This document shows, one piece after another, positions 32,527-40,580 of a DNA stretch of 64,000 bases. Below the pieces are notes generated by a model. It was not told the DNA's origin. It did no database searches and was given only the letters and a program-made list of their open reading frames with translations. This stretch comes from Ramlibacter rhizophilus (GTDB taxonomy: Bacteria; Pseudomonadota; Gammaproteobacteria; Burkholderiales; Burkholderiaceae_C). The stretch spans positions 248,001 through 312,000 of the forward strand of contig NZ_SMLL01000005.1 in assembly GCF_004681965.1 (NCBI RefSeq). Reading direction: 5' to 3'. How positions within the stretch are numbered: position 1 is the first letter of the stretch; each line of letters opens with the position of its first letter. The position numbers and the translations under genes are program-made.

Positions 32527-32901
32527 TCACGTGGCCGCCCTGCGGCGGCCAGGCTTGGGGACGGATCGCGCGCGCAGCGCCGCGGCCAGCGCCAGGCGGC
32601 CCCAGGGCTGCATGAGGGCGGGCGAGTCCATGGCTTCGGCGGGCGGGGTCCAGAACTGCAGGGAAACGACGCGTTCGCGGCTGCGATGGCTGAAGCGCTG
32701 TCCGCCCGCGCGCTCGAATGCGGGCGCGGTCTCGGCGTCGGCCTTCAGGTACAGGCGCTCCCCGGTGATGATGGCCACGAAGAGCCCGTCCACGTACAGC
32801 CCGTGGCCGCCGAACATGCGCCGCAGCTGAACGGCGCCCGCCGATGCGAGCAGCTCGGCGCAGTACTCGGCGAACTCGGCGCGGCGCGCAGGCGATGGCA
32901 T
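32527..32901 (-). CDS. TfoX/Sxy N-terminal domain protein
   Basis: This 124-aa protein has the TfoX/Sxy N-terminal domain: YCAELLASAGAVQLRRMFGG, HGLYVDGLFVAIITGERLYLKAD and FWTPPAEAMD. Full-length Sxy/TfoX is a competence regulator; single-domain versions like this have no assigned role. It precedes the DUF1653 gene on the same strand. Confidence 0.88.
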   Translation of the reverse strand: MPSPARRAEFAEYCAELLASAGAVQLRRMFGGHGLYVDGLFVAIITGERLYLKADAETAPAFERAGGQRFSHRSRERVVSLQFWTPPAEAMDSPALMQPWGRLALAAALRARSVPKPGRRRAAT

Positions 32902-32954
32902 GGCGCGGATGATCGCATGACGCCAGCACGCCGCGCCCGGCCGCGGCGCGGGGA

Positions 32955-34511
32955 TCAGGCGGCGCCGATGGGCTGCGGCAGCACCGCGAGTTCATCCCTC
33001 GGGCGTGCGTGGATCATGTCCACCAGCTCCTCGCGCACGCCCCGGCAGGCGGCGTCGTCCCAGCGGTTGTGCATTTCCTCGGGGTCCTCGCCCAGCAGGT
33101 AGAGCTCCCCGGTTCGGGTGCCGCGCTCCAGCGTGAGCTTGGCGCGCGCGGTACGCACCGCCCGCAGGTCCAGCGCGACGCCACAGCGGGCCGGGCCGAG
33201 CTTCCATTCGGAGCGGGCGAAGTCCCGGGCGCTGCCTGCGCGGCCCTCCAGCAGCGGACGCAGGCTGTGGCTGTGCCAGTCGACCGGCGGCAGGCCGGCG
33301 TAGTCGGTGAAGGTGGCGGCCAGGTCCAGGGTGGAGACGGGGTCGGCCACCACGCGGCCGGCGCCCACGCCCGGGCCGCGCACGACGAGGCCGACGCGCA
33401 GCAGGCCCTCGTAGAACATCGGTCCCTTCAGCATGAGCCCATGGTCGCCGAGCCACTCGCCGTGGTCCGAGGTGAAGACGACCAGCGTGTCCCGGGCAAG
33501 CTGCAGCTCGTCCAGCACCGACAGGATGCGACCGACGTTGTGGTCGATGAGCGAGATCATCCCGTAGTAGTTGGCGATCAGGTGCCGCAGCGCCTCGTCG
33601 CCCTGCGGATCCATGCGGGAGTACTCGCGGCGCACGCGGCCCATCTCGCCGGGGGTGGCCGGCTCGCTCTCCACCGCGGCGCGGTGCCACCACGGACGCC
33701 GGTGGAAATCGCGCTCGCGGTGGCGGGGCAGCGGCACGGCGGCGGGATCGTGCAGCCGGCTCCAGGGCAGCGGCGCATCGAAGGGATGGTGCGGGTCGGG
33801 GAAGGACACCCAGGCACAGAACGGCCGCGCCGGATCGCGCGCGTGCTCGCGCAGCAGCTCGATGGTCCGATCACCCACCCAGGTGGAGTTGTGCCAGGCG
33901 ACCGGCAGGCACGACTGGTGGGTCTGCGCCGCGCCGCCGTTGGGACCGCCATGCTCGCGGTACAGCGCGTCCTTCAGGTCGCCCAGGCCGTCCTGGTGGT
34001 ACCAGCGCTCATAGTGCATGCCGCGCGGGCGGCGCTCGGGCAGCCAGTAGTTGTGCCCGATCAGCATCAGCTCCACCTGCTCGAAACCCATGTAGGGTCC
34101 GCGCCAGTCGTCCAGGTAGCCGGCCGAGCCCTGCACGTTCTCGCAGCGGGTGGTGGGCTGGTGCGTGTGGTACGTGGAGAAGTGCGCCTTGCCGATGAAG
34201 GCGGTGCGCCAGCCGGCGCGCCCGAGCCGGGCCGCGAAGCCGCGGCCCGCCGTGTCCTCGTCCAGGTCGATGCCGTTGTCGTGCACGCCGTGCGTGAGCG
34301 GAAGCAGGCCCGTGAGCATGGACGCGCGGGACGGCTGGCACACCACATTGGGGGTGATGCAGGCGGAAAAGCGCGTGCCCTCGCGCGCGAGCTGGTCGAG
34401 GTGCGGCGTGTGCACGGGCTTGCCTTCGAAGCCGAAGGCGTCGCCGCGGTGCTGGTCGCTCGTGATCAGCAGGATGTTGGGCGGGCGTGCCGGGCTCGTC
34501 CGCTCAGGCAT
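32955..34511 (-). CDS. Type I sulfatase (CxPSR)
   Basis: This 518-aa alkaline-phosphatase-fold sulfatase has an N-terminal metal site ILLITSDQHRGDAFG and the formylglycine motif C58-Q-P-S-R followed by ASMLTG. FTSDHGEWLGDHGLMLKG carries the second metal cluster. Cys58 must be oxidised to formylglycine by FGE or an anaerobic maturase, which is not in this window. It hydrolyses an organic sulfate ester or possibly a phosphonate ester. The ATG at 34511 overlaps the Bug gene by 8 nt, so uptake and hydrolysis are coupled. No export signal is seen, so it probably acts in the cytoplasm. Confidence 0.92.
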   Translation of the reverse strand: MPERTSPARPPNILLITSDQHRGDAFGFEGKPVHTPHLDQLAREGTRFSACITPNVVCQPSRASMLTGLLPLTHGVHDNGIDLDEDTAGRGFAARLGRAGWRTAFIGKAHFSTYHTHQPTTRCENVQGSAGYLDDWRGPYMGFEQVELMLIGHNYWLPERRPRGMHYERWYHQDGLGDLKDALYREHGGPNGGAAQTHQSCLPVAWHNSTWVGDRTIELLREHARDPARPFCAWVSFPDPHHPFDAPLPWSRLHDPAAVPLPRHRERDFHRRPWWHRAAVESEPATPGEMGRVRREYSRMDPQGDEALRHLIANYYGMISLIDHNVGRILSVLDELQLARDTLVVFTSDHGEWLGDHGLMLKGPMFYEGLLRVGLVVRGPGVGAGRVVADPVSTLDLAATFTDYAGLPPVDWHSHSLRPLLEGRAGSARDFARSEWKLGPARCGVALDLRAVRTARAKLTLERGTRTGELYLLGEDPEEMHNRWDDAACRGVREELVDMIHARPRDELAVLPQPIGAA

Positions 34512-35460
34512 CGGCCTTGAACCCCGCCTTGTCGATGCGTTCCTGCCAGCGCTGCGCATCCTCCTGCAGGCGCCTGGCGTACTCGGAAGGCGAGCTGGCC
34601 ACCGCGTCGAGCGCCAGCTTCGCGAGCCCGTCACGCAGTGCGGGCGTCTGCACCGCCTTGGCGATGTCACGCGACAGCCGCGCGACCACCTCGGGCGGCG
34701 TGCGGGCCGGTGCGAAGACGCCGAACTGCTCCACGTCGCCCAGCATGGGAAAACCCGCTTCCGCGAACGTGGGCACGTCCGGCAGGGACTTCAGGCGCTG
34801 CGGCGTGGAGACGGCCAGGATGCGCACCTGCCCGCGCTGGTGGAAGGGCAGCAGGTTGGGCGTGCTGGAGAACATGGAGGGCACCTGCCCGGACAGCAGG
34901 TCCGGCATGGCCTGCCCGCCCCCCTTGTAGGGAACGTGCTGGATCGGAACGCCCGAAGCGCGGGCGAACTCGATGCCCATGAAGTGGAAGGGCGTGCCTT
35001 GGCCGGGCGAGGCGAAGTTGGCCATGGCCGGGTTCTCGCGCGCCCAGGCCAGGAACTCCTGCAGGCTGCGCGGAGGCAGCGACGCGGTGACGGCGAAGGC
35101 CTGCGAGTTCTCCACCACCGGCGACACGGGCGCGAACTCGGCCAGCTCGAAGCGCGGCTTGCGGTACAGGCCGCGCTCCATCGTCATGATGGAGTTGGGC
35201 ATGACCATCAGCGTCTCCCCGTCGGGCGGGGCCGCCTTGAGGGCGTCGATGGCCAGCTTGCCGGCCGCGCCGGCCCGGTTGTCCACCACCACGGTGTAGC
35301 CGCCGGCGCGCAGGGCCTCGGCGAGCTGGCGGGCCACCACGTCCACCGCGCCGCCCGGCGGAAAGCCGACCAGCAGCTTCAGGGGAGTGCCGGCCGACTG
35401 CGACCAGCCGGCCAGGGGAAGCGCCGCGCCCAGGGCGCCCAGGAAGAGACGACGGTGCAT
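34504..35460 (-). CDS. Bug-family periplasmic solute-binding protein
   Basis: This 318-aa protein has a signal MHRRLFLGALGAALPLAGWSQS, then LKLLVGFPPGGAVDVVARQL, VDNRAGAAGK, HVPYKGGGQAMPDL and VPTFAEAGFP. Its translation couples to the sulfatase (8-nt overlap), suggesting the ligand is a sulfated or sulfonated organic acid. A clear candidate promoter with an overlapping palindrome lies upstream. Confidence 0.93.
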   Translation of the reverse strand: MHRRLFLGALGAALPLAGWSQSAGTPLKLLVGFPPGGAVDVVARQLAEALRAGGYTVVVDNRAGAAGKLAIDALKAAPPDGETLMVMPNSIMTMERGLYRKPRFELAEFAPVSPVVENSQAFAVTASLPPRSLQEFLAWARENPAMANFASPGQGTPFHFMGIEFARASGVPIQHVPYKGGGQAMPDLLSGQVPSMFSSTPNLLPFHQRGQVRILAVSTPQRLKSLPDVPTFAEAGFPMLGDVEQFGVFAPARTPPEVVARLSRDIAKAVQTPALRDGLAKLALDAVASSPSEYARRLQEDAQRWQERIDKAGFKADA

Positions 35461-35491
35461 GGGAAACCTCGCGTCGGAAAAGGGATGCGGC

Positions 35492-35520
35492 ATTCTTTTC
35501 CAACTTTGTTTACTTGTCAA
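35492..35520 (-). promoter_or_regulatory. Sigma-70 promoter of the Bug-sulfatase operon
   Basis: On the minus strand a perfect -35 TTGACA (35515-35520) is followed after 17 nt by AAGAAT (35492-35497, four of six matches to TATAAT). It is the best promoter I see in the window and lies 31 bp upstream of the ATG at 35460. Confidence 0.65.
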
Positions 35521-35526
35521 CCAAGT
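35503..35526. promoter_or_regulatory. Candidate MarR operator overlapping the -35 box
   Basis: A 24-bp imperfect palindrome (ACTTTGTTTACT against TTGTCAACCAAGT-type half) matches at 9 of 12 positions per arm. It covers the TTGACA -35 box of the leftward promoter and lies 40 bp before the MarR gene. Repression by the adjacent MarR protein is inferred. Confidence 0.45.
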
Positions 35527-35565
35527 CCACGGCATCGCCTGCGTGACCGGCTGATAATCGGCGCC

Positions 35566-36072
35566 ATGGCTGATCCATCGCCCGACCCGCTGAGCCTGCT
35601 GGACAGGGACGGTCCCCTGCCCTTCGACGCCTTCGTCACCTTCCGCATCAACCAGCTGTCGATGGCCTTCGAACGCCAATGGACGCGCTACATGCGCGAC
35701 ACCGTGGGGCTGAGCCTGGGCGAATGGCGCGTGGTCGCCACCCTGGCGGCGTCGGGCAGCGCCACCTTCACCCATGTCGCGCAGGCCACGGGCATGAATA
35801 AGTCCTTGTGCAGCCGCTGCGTCGCCTCGCTGGAGACACAGGGACTGGTGGAACCTAGCCCCACCCCGGGCGACAGCCGCAGCGTGACGCTGGCGCTCAC
35901 GCGCAAGGCGCAGCGCTTGGTCGCGCAGCTGCGGCCGGTGGTGCTGCGGCGCCAGCAGTTGCTGCTGGAGGCGCTCACGCGCGAGGAGCGCGTGGCGCTG
36001 TACGCCGCCATCGACAAGCTGCGCGCGGCGGCGGCGCGCTGGGATGCGCCGGATGGCGCTCAGTCCTTGTAG
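35566..36072 (+). CDS. MarR-family transcriptional regulator
   Basis: This 168-aa winged-helix regulator has TRYMRDTVGLSLGEWRVVATLA, FTHVAQATGMNKSLCSRCVASL (recognition helix) and the wing PGDSRSVTLALTRKA. It is divergent from the Bug-sulfatase operon and overlaps the 3' end of the convergent M24-like gene by 13 bp. It probably controls the divergent operon via the palindrome at 35503-35526. Confidence 0.92.
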   Translation: MADPSPDPLSLLDRDGPLPFDAFVTFRINQLSMAFERQWTRYMRDTVGLSLGEWRVVATLAASGSATFTHVAQATGMNKSLCSRCVASLETQGLVEPSPTPGDSRSVTLALTRKAQRLVAQLRPVVLRRQQLLLEALTREERVALYAAIDKLRAAAARWDAPDGAQSL

Positions 36073-37313
36073 AACACCCGCGTGGGCAGCTCGTTGAGTT
36101 CGAGCGCGCCTTCGGGCCCCACCACCACGCCCGCGCCGATGTTCACCCGCAGCATGCCCAGGCAGGCATTGGGCTCCAGCTCCAGGCCCATGCCTTCGGC
36201 CAGCAGCAGGTCGCCGCGGCGCACGCCGGGGCGCTGGCCGCCTTCGACACGCTCGTCGCGCGTTCCCGCGAGCTGTTCGCGGTTGACGGCAGTGAAGCCC
36301 GTCGAGCCGAAGGTGAGCGTGTGCGCGAGCGGCGTCTTGCTCCAGCAGCCGGCGCTCGCGATGGGCGCCTCCATCGCGCGCACCACCTGCGCGAAGCTCG
36401 CGCCCGGCCGCACGGCCTCGACGCCGCGGCGGTAGGACTCGCGCGCGACCGCCTCGCAGCGGCGCACGTCCGGGTGCACCGGCTCCAGGGCCACGCACAT
36501 CTGCACCTGCGCCTCCTGGCCGCCGTAGGTGGTGTGGATCTCGGCCTGCACCAGGTCGCCACGCGCCAGCGTGCGCGGGTGCTCGGCGCGGAAGGTCCAG
36601 CGCGGCACGCCCCAGCCGATGTTGTCCGGGCCCGACTGCAGCGACAGGAAGGGGTAGCGCAGCTCGCAGCCGTGGCGCAGCACCTCGCGCACGACCTCGG
36701 CATAGACCAGCGCCTCCGACACGCCCGGCGCGCAGGCCTCGGCCATGACGCGGCAGGCCGCTTCGCTCACCTGCGCGGCGTGGCGCAGCAGGGCCAGCTC
36801 CTCGGCGCTCTTGACCAGCATGAAATCGGTGAAGTCGCGCGTGAAGTCCTCCCAGCGCACGCCGGGACACCCCTCGCTCAGAACGCGCCACACGCCCAGG
36901 GGCAGCAGCCCGTCGGCCTCGCCCGGCGCGGTGGGGCCGAAGCCGACGATGCCCAGGGTGGCCCTGGCAAGCCCGCGTTCCTCGATCAGCTTCACCAGCG
37001 CCGCCGCGCCGCTGCCCACGCGATAGTCCTGCGTCCACAGCGGCCAGCCGCGCCGCTCGCTTTCGAACGCGCGCGAGATGCGGCCGGTGGCGAAGCCCAG
37101 CACGGTGGGCTCGCCGCCGTGGCCGAGGAGCACCATGCCGTCGATGAAGTCGTCCACCAGGTAGGACTCCAGCCGCTCGCGCCCCTGGAAACTTCCCACG
37201 ACGAGGGCGTCGATGCCGCGCGCGGCCATGCACCGGCGCAGGCCCGCCCAGCGCCGGTCGCGCTCGGCCAGCGTGAGGACCGGACCGGGACGGGAAGGCG
37301 GGTGTGCGTTCAT
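36060..37313 (-). CDS. M24-family (creatinase/prolidase-fold) protein with altered metal site
   Basis: This 417-aa protein has the pita-bread fold N-terminal domain (ERDRRWAGLRRCMAARGIDAL) and a C-terminal M24 domain (MLVKSAEELALLRHAAQVSEAA). In metallopeptidases the second domain holds Asp-Asp-His-Glu-Glu ligands. Here the expected first Asp is Glu (QAEIHTTYGG), the second Asp region reads QEAQVQ, and the last Glu region reads LRVNIGAG. Metal binding is therefore doubtful, and a creatinase-like metal-free hydrolase is possible. It overlaps the Rieske gene upstream by 4 nt, so the two act in one pathway. Confidence 0.8.
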   Translation of the reverse strand: MNAHPPSRPGPVLTLAERDRRWAGLRRCMAARGIDALVVGSFQGRERLESYLVDDFIDGMVLLGHGGEPTVLGFATGRISRAFESERRGWPLWTQDYRVGSGAAALVKLIEERGLARATLGIVGFGPTAPGEADGLLPLGVWRVLSEGCPGVRWEDFTRDFTDFMLVKSAEELALLRHAAQVSEAACRVMAEACAPGVSEALVYAEVVREVLRHGCELRYPFLSLQSGPDNIGWGVPRWTFRAEHPRTLARGDLVQAEIHTTYGGQEAQVQMCVALEPVHPDVRRCEAVARESYRRGVEAVRPGASFAQVVRAMEAPIASAGCWSKTPLAHTLTFGSTGFTAVNREQLAGTRDERVEGGQRPGVRRGDLLLAEGMGLELEPNACLGMLRVNIGAGVVVGPEGALELNELPTRVFYKD

Positions 37314-38605
37314 GCCGGGCGCGGGCTCGCGCCGTGCAGCAGCGCGAGCTGGAAGCGCACCTCGACGTGCGGGCGGATGTCCATGACTTCGGCGCGTGCG
37401 CCCTCCTGCGTCCGGGCCAGTTCGGGATGGGCCTGGTCCTCGCGCAAGCCCCAGACCTGCGGCAGGAGGTCGGGCGGGCGCGTCCAGTGGCGCAGCGGGC
37501 GGCCGGCGCGCAGGGCCTCCAGCTCGCGGCGCCAGAGACGGCGGATGACCGTCACGCCGACGTCGGATCGGCCCAGGTGCTCGGCGTCACGGTGCGCGAT
37601 GAGGCCCTGCCCCACCTGCGCCACGTCGTCCTGCAGCCGCACCAGGTCCACGCGCTGCGCAGGCACGTCGCGCATCGACAGGCGGCCGGCGAGGACGTCG
37701 CGGCAGACATCCTGGTGGGCCAGGTCGATCTGCGATCGCCGTGCCTCGCGCCGCGCCTTGAAGCGCAGCGCCGCGTCGCCGCGGATCGGCACGCGGTGCA
37801 GGCTGAACTGCATGTGGTTTGAATCGTCGATGGGCACCCACCAGAACAGCGACTCCTGCCAGTCCACGTCCTCCTCGTTGGGCAGCGCCGTCATGTGGAA
37901 GACGTTGGGCATGCCGAACTGCTGCACGCGGCGGCGCCCGTCGCTGCGGGTGAAGGTGTAGGTCACCCCCCAGGGAGACTCCTCGGCCCGCAGCGCGCTG
38001 CCCAGGCCGATGCCCTGGAATGCGGCCCGGTTGTCGCCGTGCACGAAGCCCACGTGCGACATGTCCAGCGCGTTCTCCAGGTTCTGGAAGTAGTTGCATT
38101 CGCGCGCGTAGGAGTCGATCTCCAGCAGGCCGTCGAACTGCTCGAACTCGGGGTAGCGCGGAAGCGGCGGCGGATCGCCACCGCCCAGCCAGGCGAACAC
38201 CAGCCCCAGGTACTCCCGCGCCGGCCAGGTCGCCAGGCCCATGCGCTCGCCGCCGGCGGAGGCCTCGGCCGGACGCTCCAGGCAGCGGCCGTCCGCCGCG
38301 AACTTCCAGCCGTGGTACATGCAGCGCAGGCCCTCGCCTTCGACCCAGCCGGTGGACAGCTGCGTGCCGCGGTGCGGGCAGCGCGCCTGCACGAGGCGGG
38401 CCTGGCCGTCCTCGCCGCGGTAGAGGGTGAAGGCCTCGCCCATGATCCTCAGCGGCACGGCCCGCCCGGGCGCGAGGTCCGCCGCGTGGTAGACGGGTTG
38501 CCAGAAGCGGCGCAGGTAGTCGCCGCCGGGCGTTCCGGGGGCGCAGCGGGTGAGGTCGTCGTCGCCGGGGGCAGCGGCGGGCGCGGGGCTGGGGACCGTG
38601 TTCAA
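37310..38605 (-). CDS. Rieske non-heme iron oxygenase, alpha subunit
   Basis: This 431-aa ring-hydroxylating-type oxygenase has the Rieske cluster ligands Cys76-Pro-His78 (RCPHRG) and Cys95-X2-His98 (CMYHGW). The mononuclear iron histidines are His184 and His189 in ENALDMSHVGFVHG. The start is TTG at 38605, supported by AGGAGA 8 nt upstream. The C-terminal half is of the vanillate O-demethylase / phthalate-dioxygenase type. It needs a reductase from elsewhere. Stop and next start overlap as ATGA with the M24-like gene. Substrate unknown. Confidence 0.9.
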   Translation of the reverse strand: MNTVPSPAPAAAPGDDDLTRCAPGTPGGDYLRRFWQPVYHAADLAPGRAVPLRIMGEAFTLYRGEDGQARLVQARCPHRGTQLSTGWVEGEGLRCMYHGWKFAADGRCLERPAEASAGGERMGLATWPAREYLGLVFAWLGGGDPPPLPRYPEFEQFDGLLEIDSYARECNYFQNLENALDMSHVGFVHGDNRAAFQGIGLGSALRAEESPWGVTYTFTRSDGRRRVQQFGMPNVFHMTALPNEEDVDWQESLFWWVPIDDSNHMQFSLHRVPIRGDAALRFKARREARRSQIDLAHQDVCRDVLAGRLSMRDVPAQRVDLVRLQDDVAQVGQGLIAHRDAEHLGRSDVGVTVIRRLWRRELEALRAGRPLRHWTRPPDLLPQVWGLREDQAHPELARTQEGARAEVMDIRPHVEVRFQLALLHGASPRPA

Positions 38606-38647
38606 CGCGAAGCTCTCCTGCCCACGAGGGCCATCCGCGCCAGTTTA

Positions 38648-38662
38648 GTTGTAGCCTGCAAC
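38648..38662. promoter_or_regulatory. Small inverted repeat between Rieske and Bug genes
   Basis: GTTGTA (38648-38653) and TGCAAC (38657-38662) pair at 5 of 6 positions across a 3-nt spacer in the 155-bp divergent region. It is a possible operator site; the regulator is unknown. Confidence 0.3.
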
Positions 38663-38689
38663 CTTCGGCAAGCCCATGCTTTCCATCGA

Positions 38690-38719
38690 TTGACGCACCG
38701 CGGTGGGCGGACAGAGAAT
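38690..38719 (+). promoter_or_regulatory. Candidate sigma-70 promoter for the 38761 Bug gene
   Basis: TTGACG (38690-38695, five of six) and GAGAAT (38714-38719, four of six) are spaced by 18 nt, ending 41 nt before the chosen ATG. Confidence 0.4.
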
Positions 38720-38760
38720 GGCCGTCAGTTGTCATCTTCAACCGAATGGGAGCCCATCGC

Positions 38761-39768
38761 ATGGCGCAGCACACCCGACACCCACTCCCGCTGCCGGGCC
38801 GCCGGCAGGCCGTGCTGGCCCTCGCCGCGATGGCCGCCGGCGCCGCCTTGCCGCTGCGCGCCCAGCAGGCGGGCTTTCCCAGCCGCACCGTGCGCATCGT
38901 CGTGGGCTTCCCGCCCGGCGGCTCCTCCGACAGCGCCGCGCGCATCCTGTCCGAGAAGCTGGCCGCCGAATGGGGCCAGCCGGTGATCGTGGAGAACCGG
39001 CCCGGCGCCGGCAGCACCATCGCCACGGCCCAGGTCGCCTCGGCGCCGCCCGACGGCCACACGCTGCTGCTGATCGCGCCGGGCACGCACGCGGTCTCGG
39101 CCGCCCTGTTCCCCAACCTGAGCTACGACCCCGTGCGCAGCTTCACCAGCATCTCGCAGGTGGGCGCGGGCACCTACTTCGTGCTGGTGAACGCATCCAG
39201 CCCCTACCGCTCGCTCAAGGACCTGCTGGACGACGCGCGGGCCCGGCCCGGTGCGGTGAGCTACGCGTCCACCGGCAACGGCTCGGGCTCGCACCTGGTG
39301 GCCGAGTCCCTGGCGGGCGCCGGGGGCGTGAAGTTCCTGCACACGCCCTACAACGGCGCCGCGCCAGCCACGCTGGCCCTGCTCTCCGGCCAGGTGGCCT
39401 TCGCCATCAGCGACATCTCGGCCATCGGCCACCTGCAGTCGGGCAAGCTGCGCGCACTGGCGGTGACGTCCAGCCGTCGCTCGCGGCTGGTGCCGGAGGT
39501 ACCCACCGTGGCCGAGGCGGGTGTGCCGCAGGCCGAATACGTGCTGTCGGTCGGTCTGGTGGGACCGGCCGGCATCCCCGCGCCGGTGGTGGAGCAGCTC
39601 AACGCCGCCATCACCAAGGTGCTCGCGCAGCCCGACGTGCGCCAGCGTCTGGCGGCGCTCGGTTTCGATGCGGAACCCAGCTCGCCGCAGGCCTACGGCC
39701 AGGTCATCGCCAACGAGGTGGACCGCTTCGGCAAGCTGGTGCGGCAGGTGGGCTTGAAGACCAGCTAG
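38761..39768 (+). CDS. Bug-family periplasmic solute-binding protein
   Basis: This 335-aa exported protein has a signal with arginine pair and AAGAALPLRAQ cleavage region, then FPSRTVRIVVGFPPGGSSDS, VENRPGAGST, HTPYNGAAPATL and VPTVAEAGVP. The ATG at 38761 is preferred to one at 38746 because GGGAG lies 8 nt upstream of it. It is divergent from the Rieske/M24-like pair and probably binds their substrate. Repeat cluster C follows. Confidence 0.92.
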   Translation: MAQHTRHPLPLPGRRQAVLALAAMAAGAALPLRAQQAGFPSRTVRIVVGFPPGGSSDSAARILSEKLAAEWGQPVIVENRPGAGSTIATAQVASAPPDGHTLLLIAPGTHAVSAALFPNLSYDPVRSFTSISQVGAGTYFVLVNASSPYRSLKDLLDDARARPGAVSYASTGNGSGSHLVAESLAGAGGVKFLHTPYNGAAPATLALLSGQVAFAISDISAIGHLQSGKLRALAVTSSRRSRLVPEVPTVAEAGVPQAEYVLSVGLVGPAGIPAPVVEQLNAAITKVLAQPDVRQRLAALGFDAEPSSPQAYGQVIANEVDRFGKLVRQVGLKTS

Positions 39769-39786
39769 GCGGGGGGCGCGAACGCC

Positions 39787-40080
39787 CTGCGACTCGGCTC
39801 AGGACAGGCCCTTCGACCGACTCTCGACAAACAGCGGATCCCCGCCCCGCTCGCCCCCCCCAACCGTTCGGGCTGAGCCTGTCGAGCCCATCGCGCGAGA
39901 CTCACCACGCGAGCCCCTTCGACAGGCTCAGGGCGAACGGATGTGTTTGATCGGGAATGTCTTCCACCGGGGCCGTGGCCGCGGTGGATAAACGCTCAAG
40001 ACGAACGGATGCGTGTCTGATCGGGCCTGTCTTTCACCGACCACTGGCCGCGCTGGACAAGCCCAGCACAAAGGGGGCTA
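39787..40080. repeat. Dispersed REP-like repeat cluster C
   Basis: This fills most of the 337-bp gap after the Bug gene. It has CCGTTCGGGCTGAGCCTGTC, the facing CCTTCGACAGGCTCAGGGC, and two reverse-oriented units of the roughly 75-nt element (CGAACGGATGTGTTTGATCG and CGAACGGATGCGTGTCTGATC). It starts with CTGCGACTCGGCTCAG, also found at 14242-14257. No gene is visible. Confidence 0.72.
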
Positions 40081-40105
40081 ACACGGCGCCGGCCGTTCCA
40101 GGCCG

Positions 40106-40552
40106 CTAGTCCTGCGGGCCGCGCAGCTCGCGCTCCAGGCGGTCCAGGACGAGAAAGAGGCGCTCGGCATCCCGCTTGGGCAGGCGCTCCAGCAGCTCGC
40201 CCTGCACCCGGCCCACCTTCCGCGCGATGCGGCCGTTGCACTGGCGGCCGGCGGCCGTGGGCAGCAGGTCGATGCTGCGCGAGTCGTCGCTGTTGGCGCG
40301 CCGCGTGACCAGCTTCCTTTCCACCAGCGCCTTGACCGCGCGCGAGATGGCGGATTTGTCCAGCGTCACCCAGCGCTCCACCTCGGTGGCCGCCAGGGGC
40401 GCGAACTCGCACACGACGCTCAGCACCTTCCACTGGTGGGTGGTGAGTTCCTCGGCCGCGTACGCCTGCGCGATGCGCCGCCCGATGAGGAAGTGCAGCA
40501 TCGACAGGCGATACGAGAGGTTGTCGTGGAAGGCTTGGTCGGGTGCGGGCAT
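40106..40552 (-). CDS. MarR-family transcriptional regulator
   Basis: This 148-aa winged-helix regulator has HFLIGRRIAQAYAAEELTTHQWKVLSVV, VERWVTLDKSAISRAVKALVE (recognition helix) and the wing SDDSRSIDLLPT. It lies 28 bp downstream of the histidine kinase gene on the same strand. There is no divergent partner, so its targets are unclear. Confidence 0.92.
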   Translation of the reverse strand: MPAPDQAFHDNLSYRLSMLHFLIGRRIAQAYAAEELTTHQWKVLSVVCEFAPLAATEVERWVTLDKSAISRAVKALVERKLVTRRANSDDSRSIDLLPTAAGRQCNGRIARKVGRVQGELLERLPKRDAERLFLVLDRLERELRGPQD

Positions 40553-40580
40553 GCCGCTCGCGATTGTAGGAGGCCACGCC

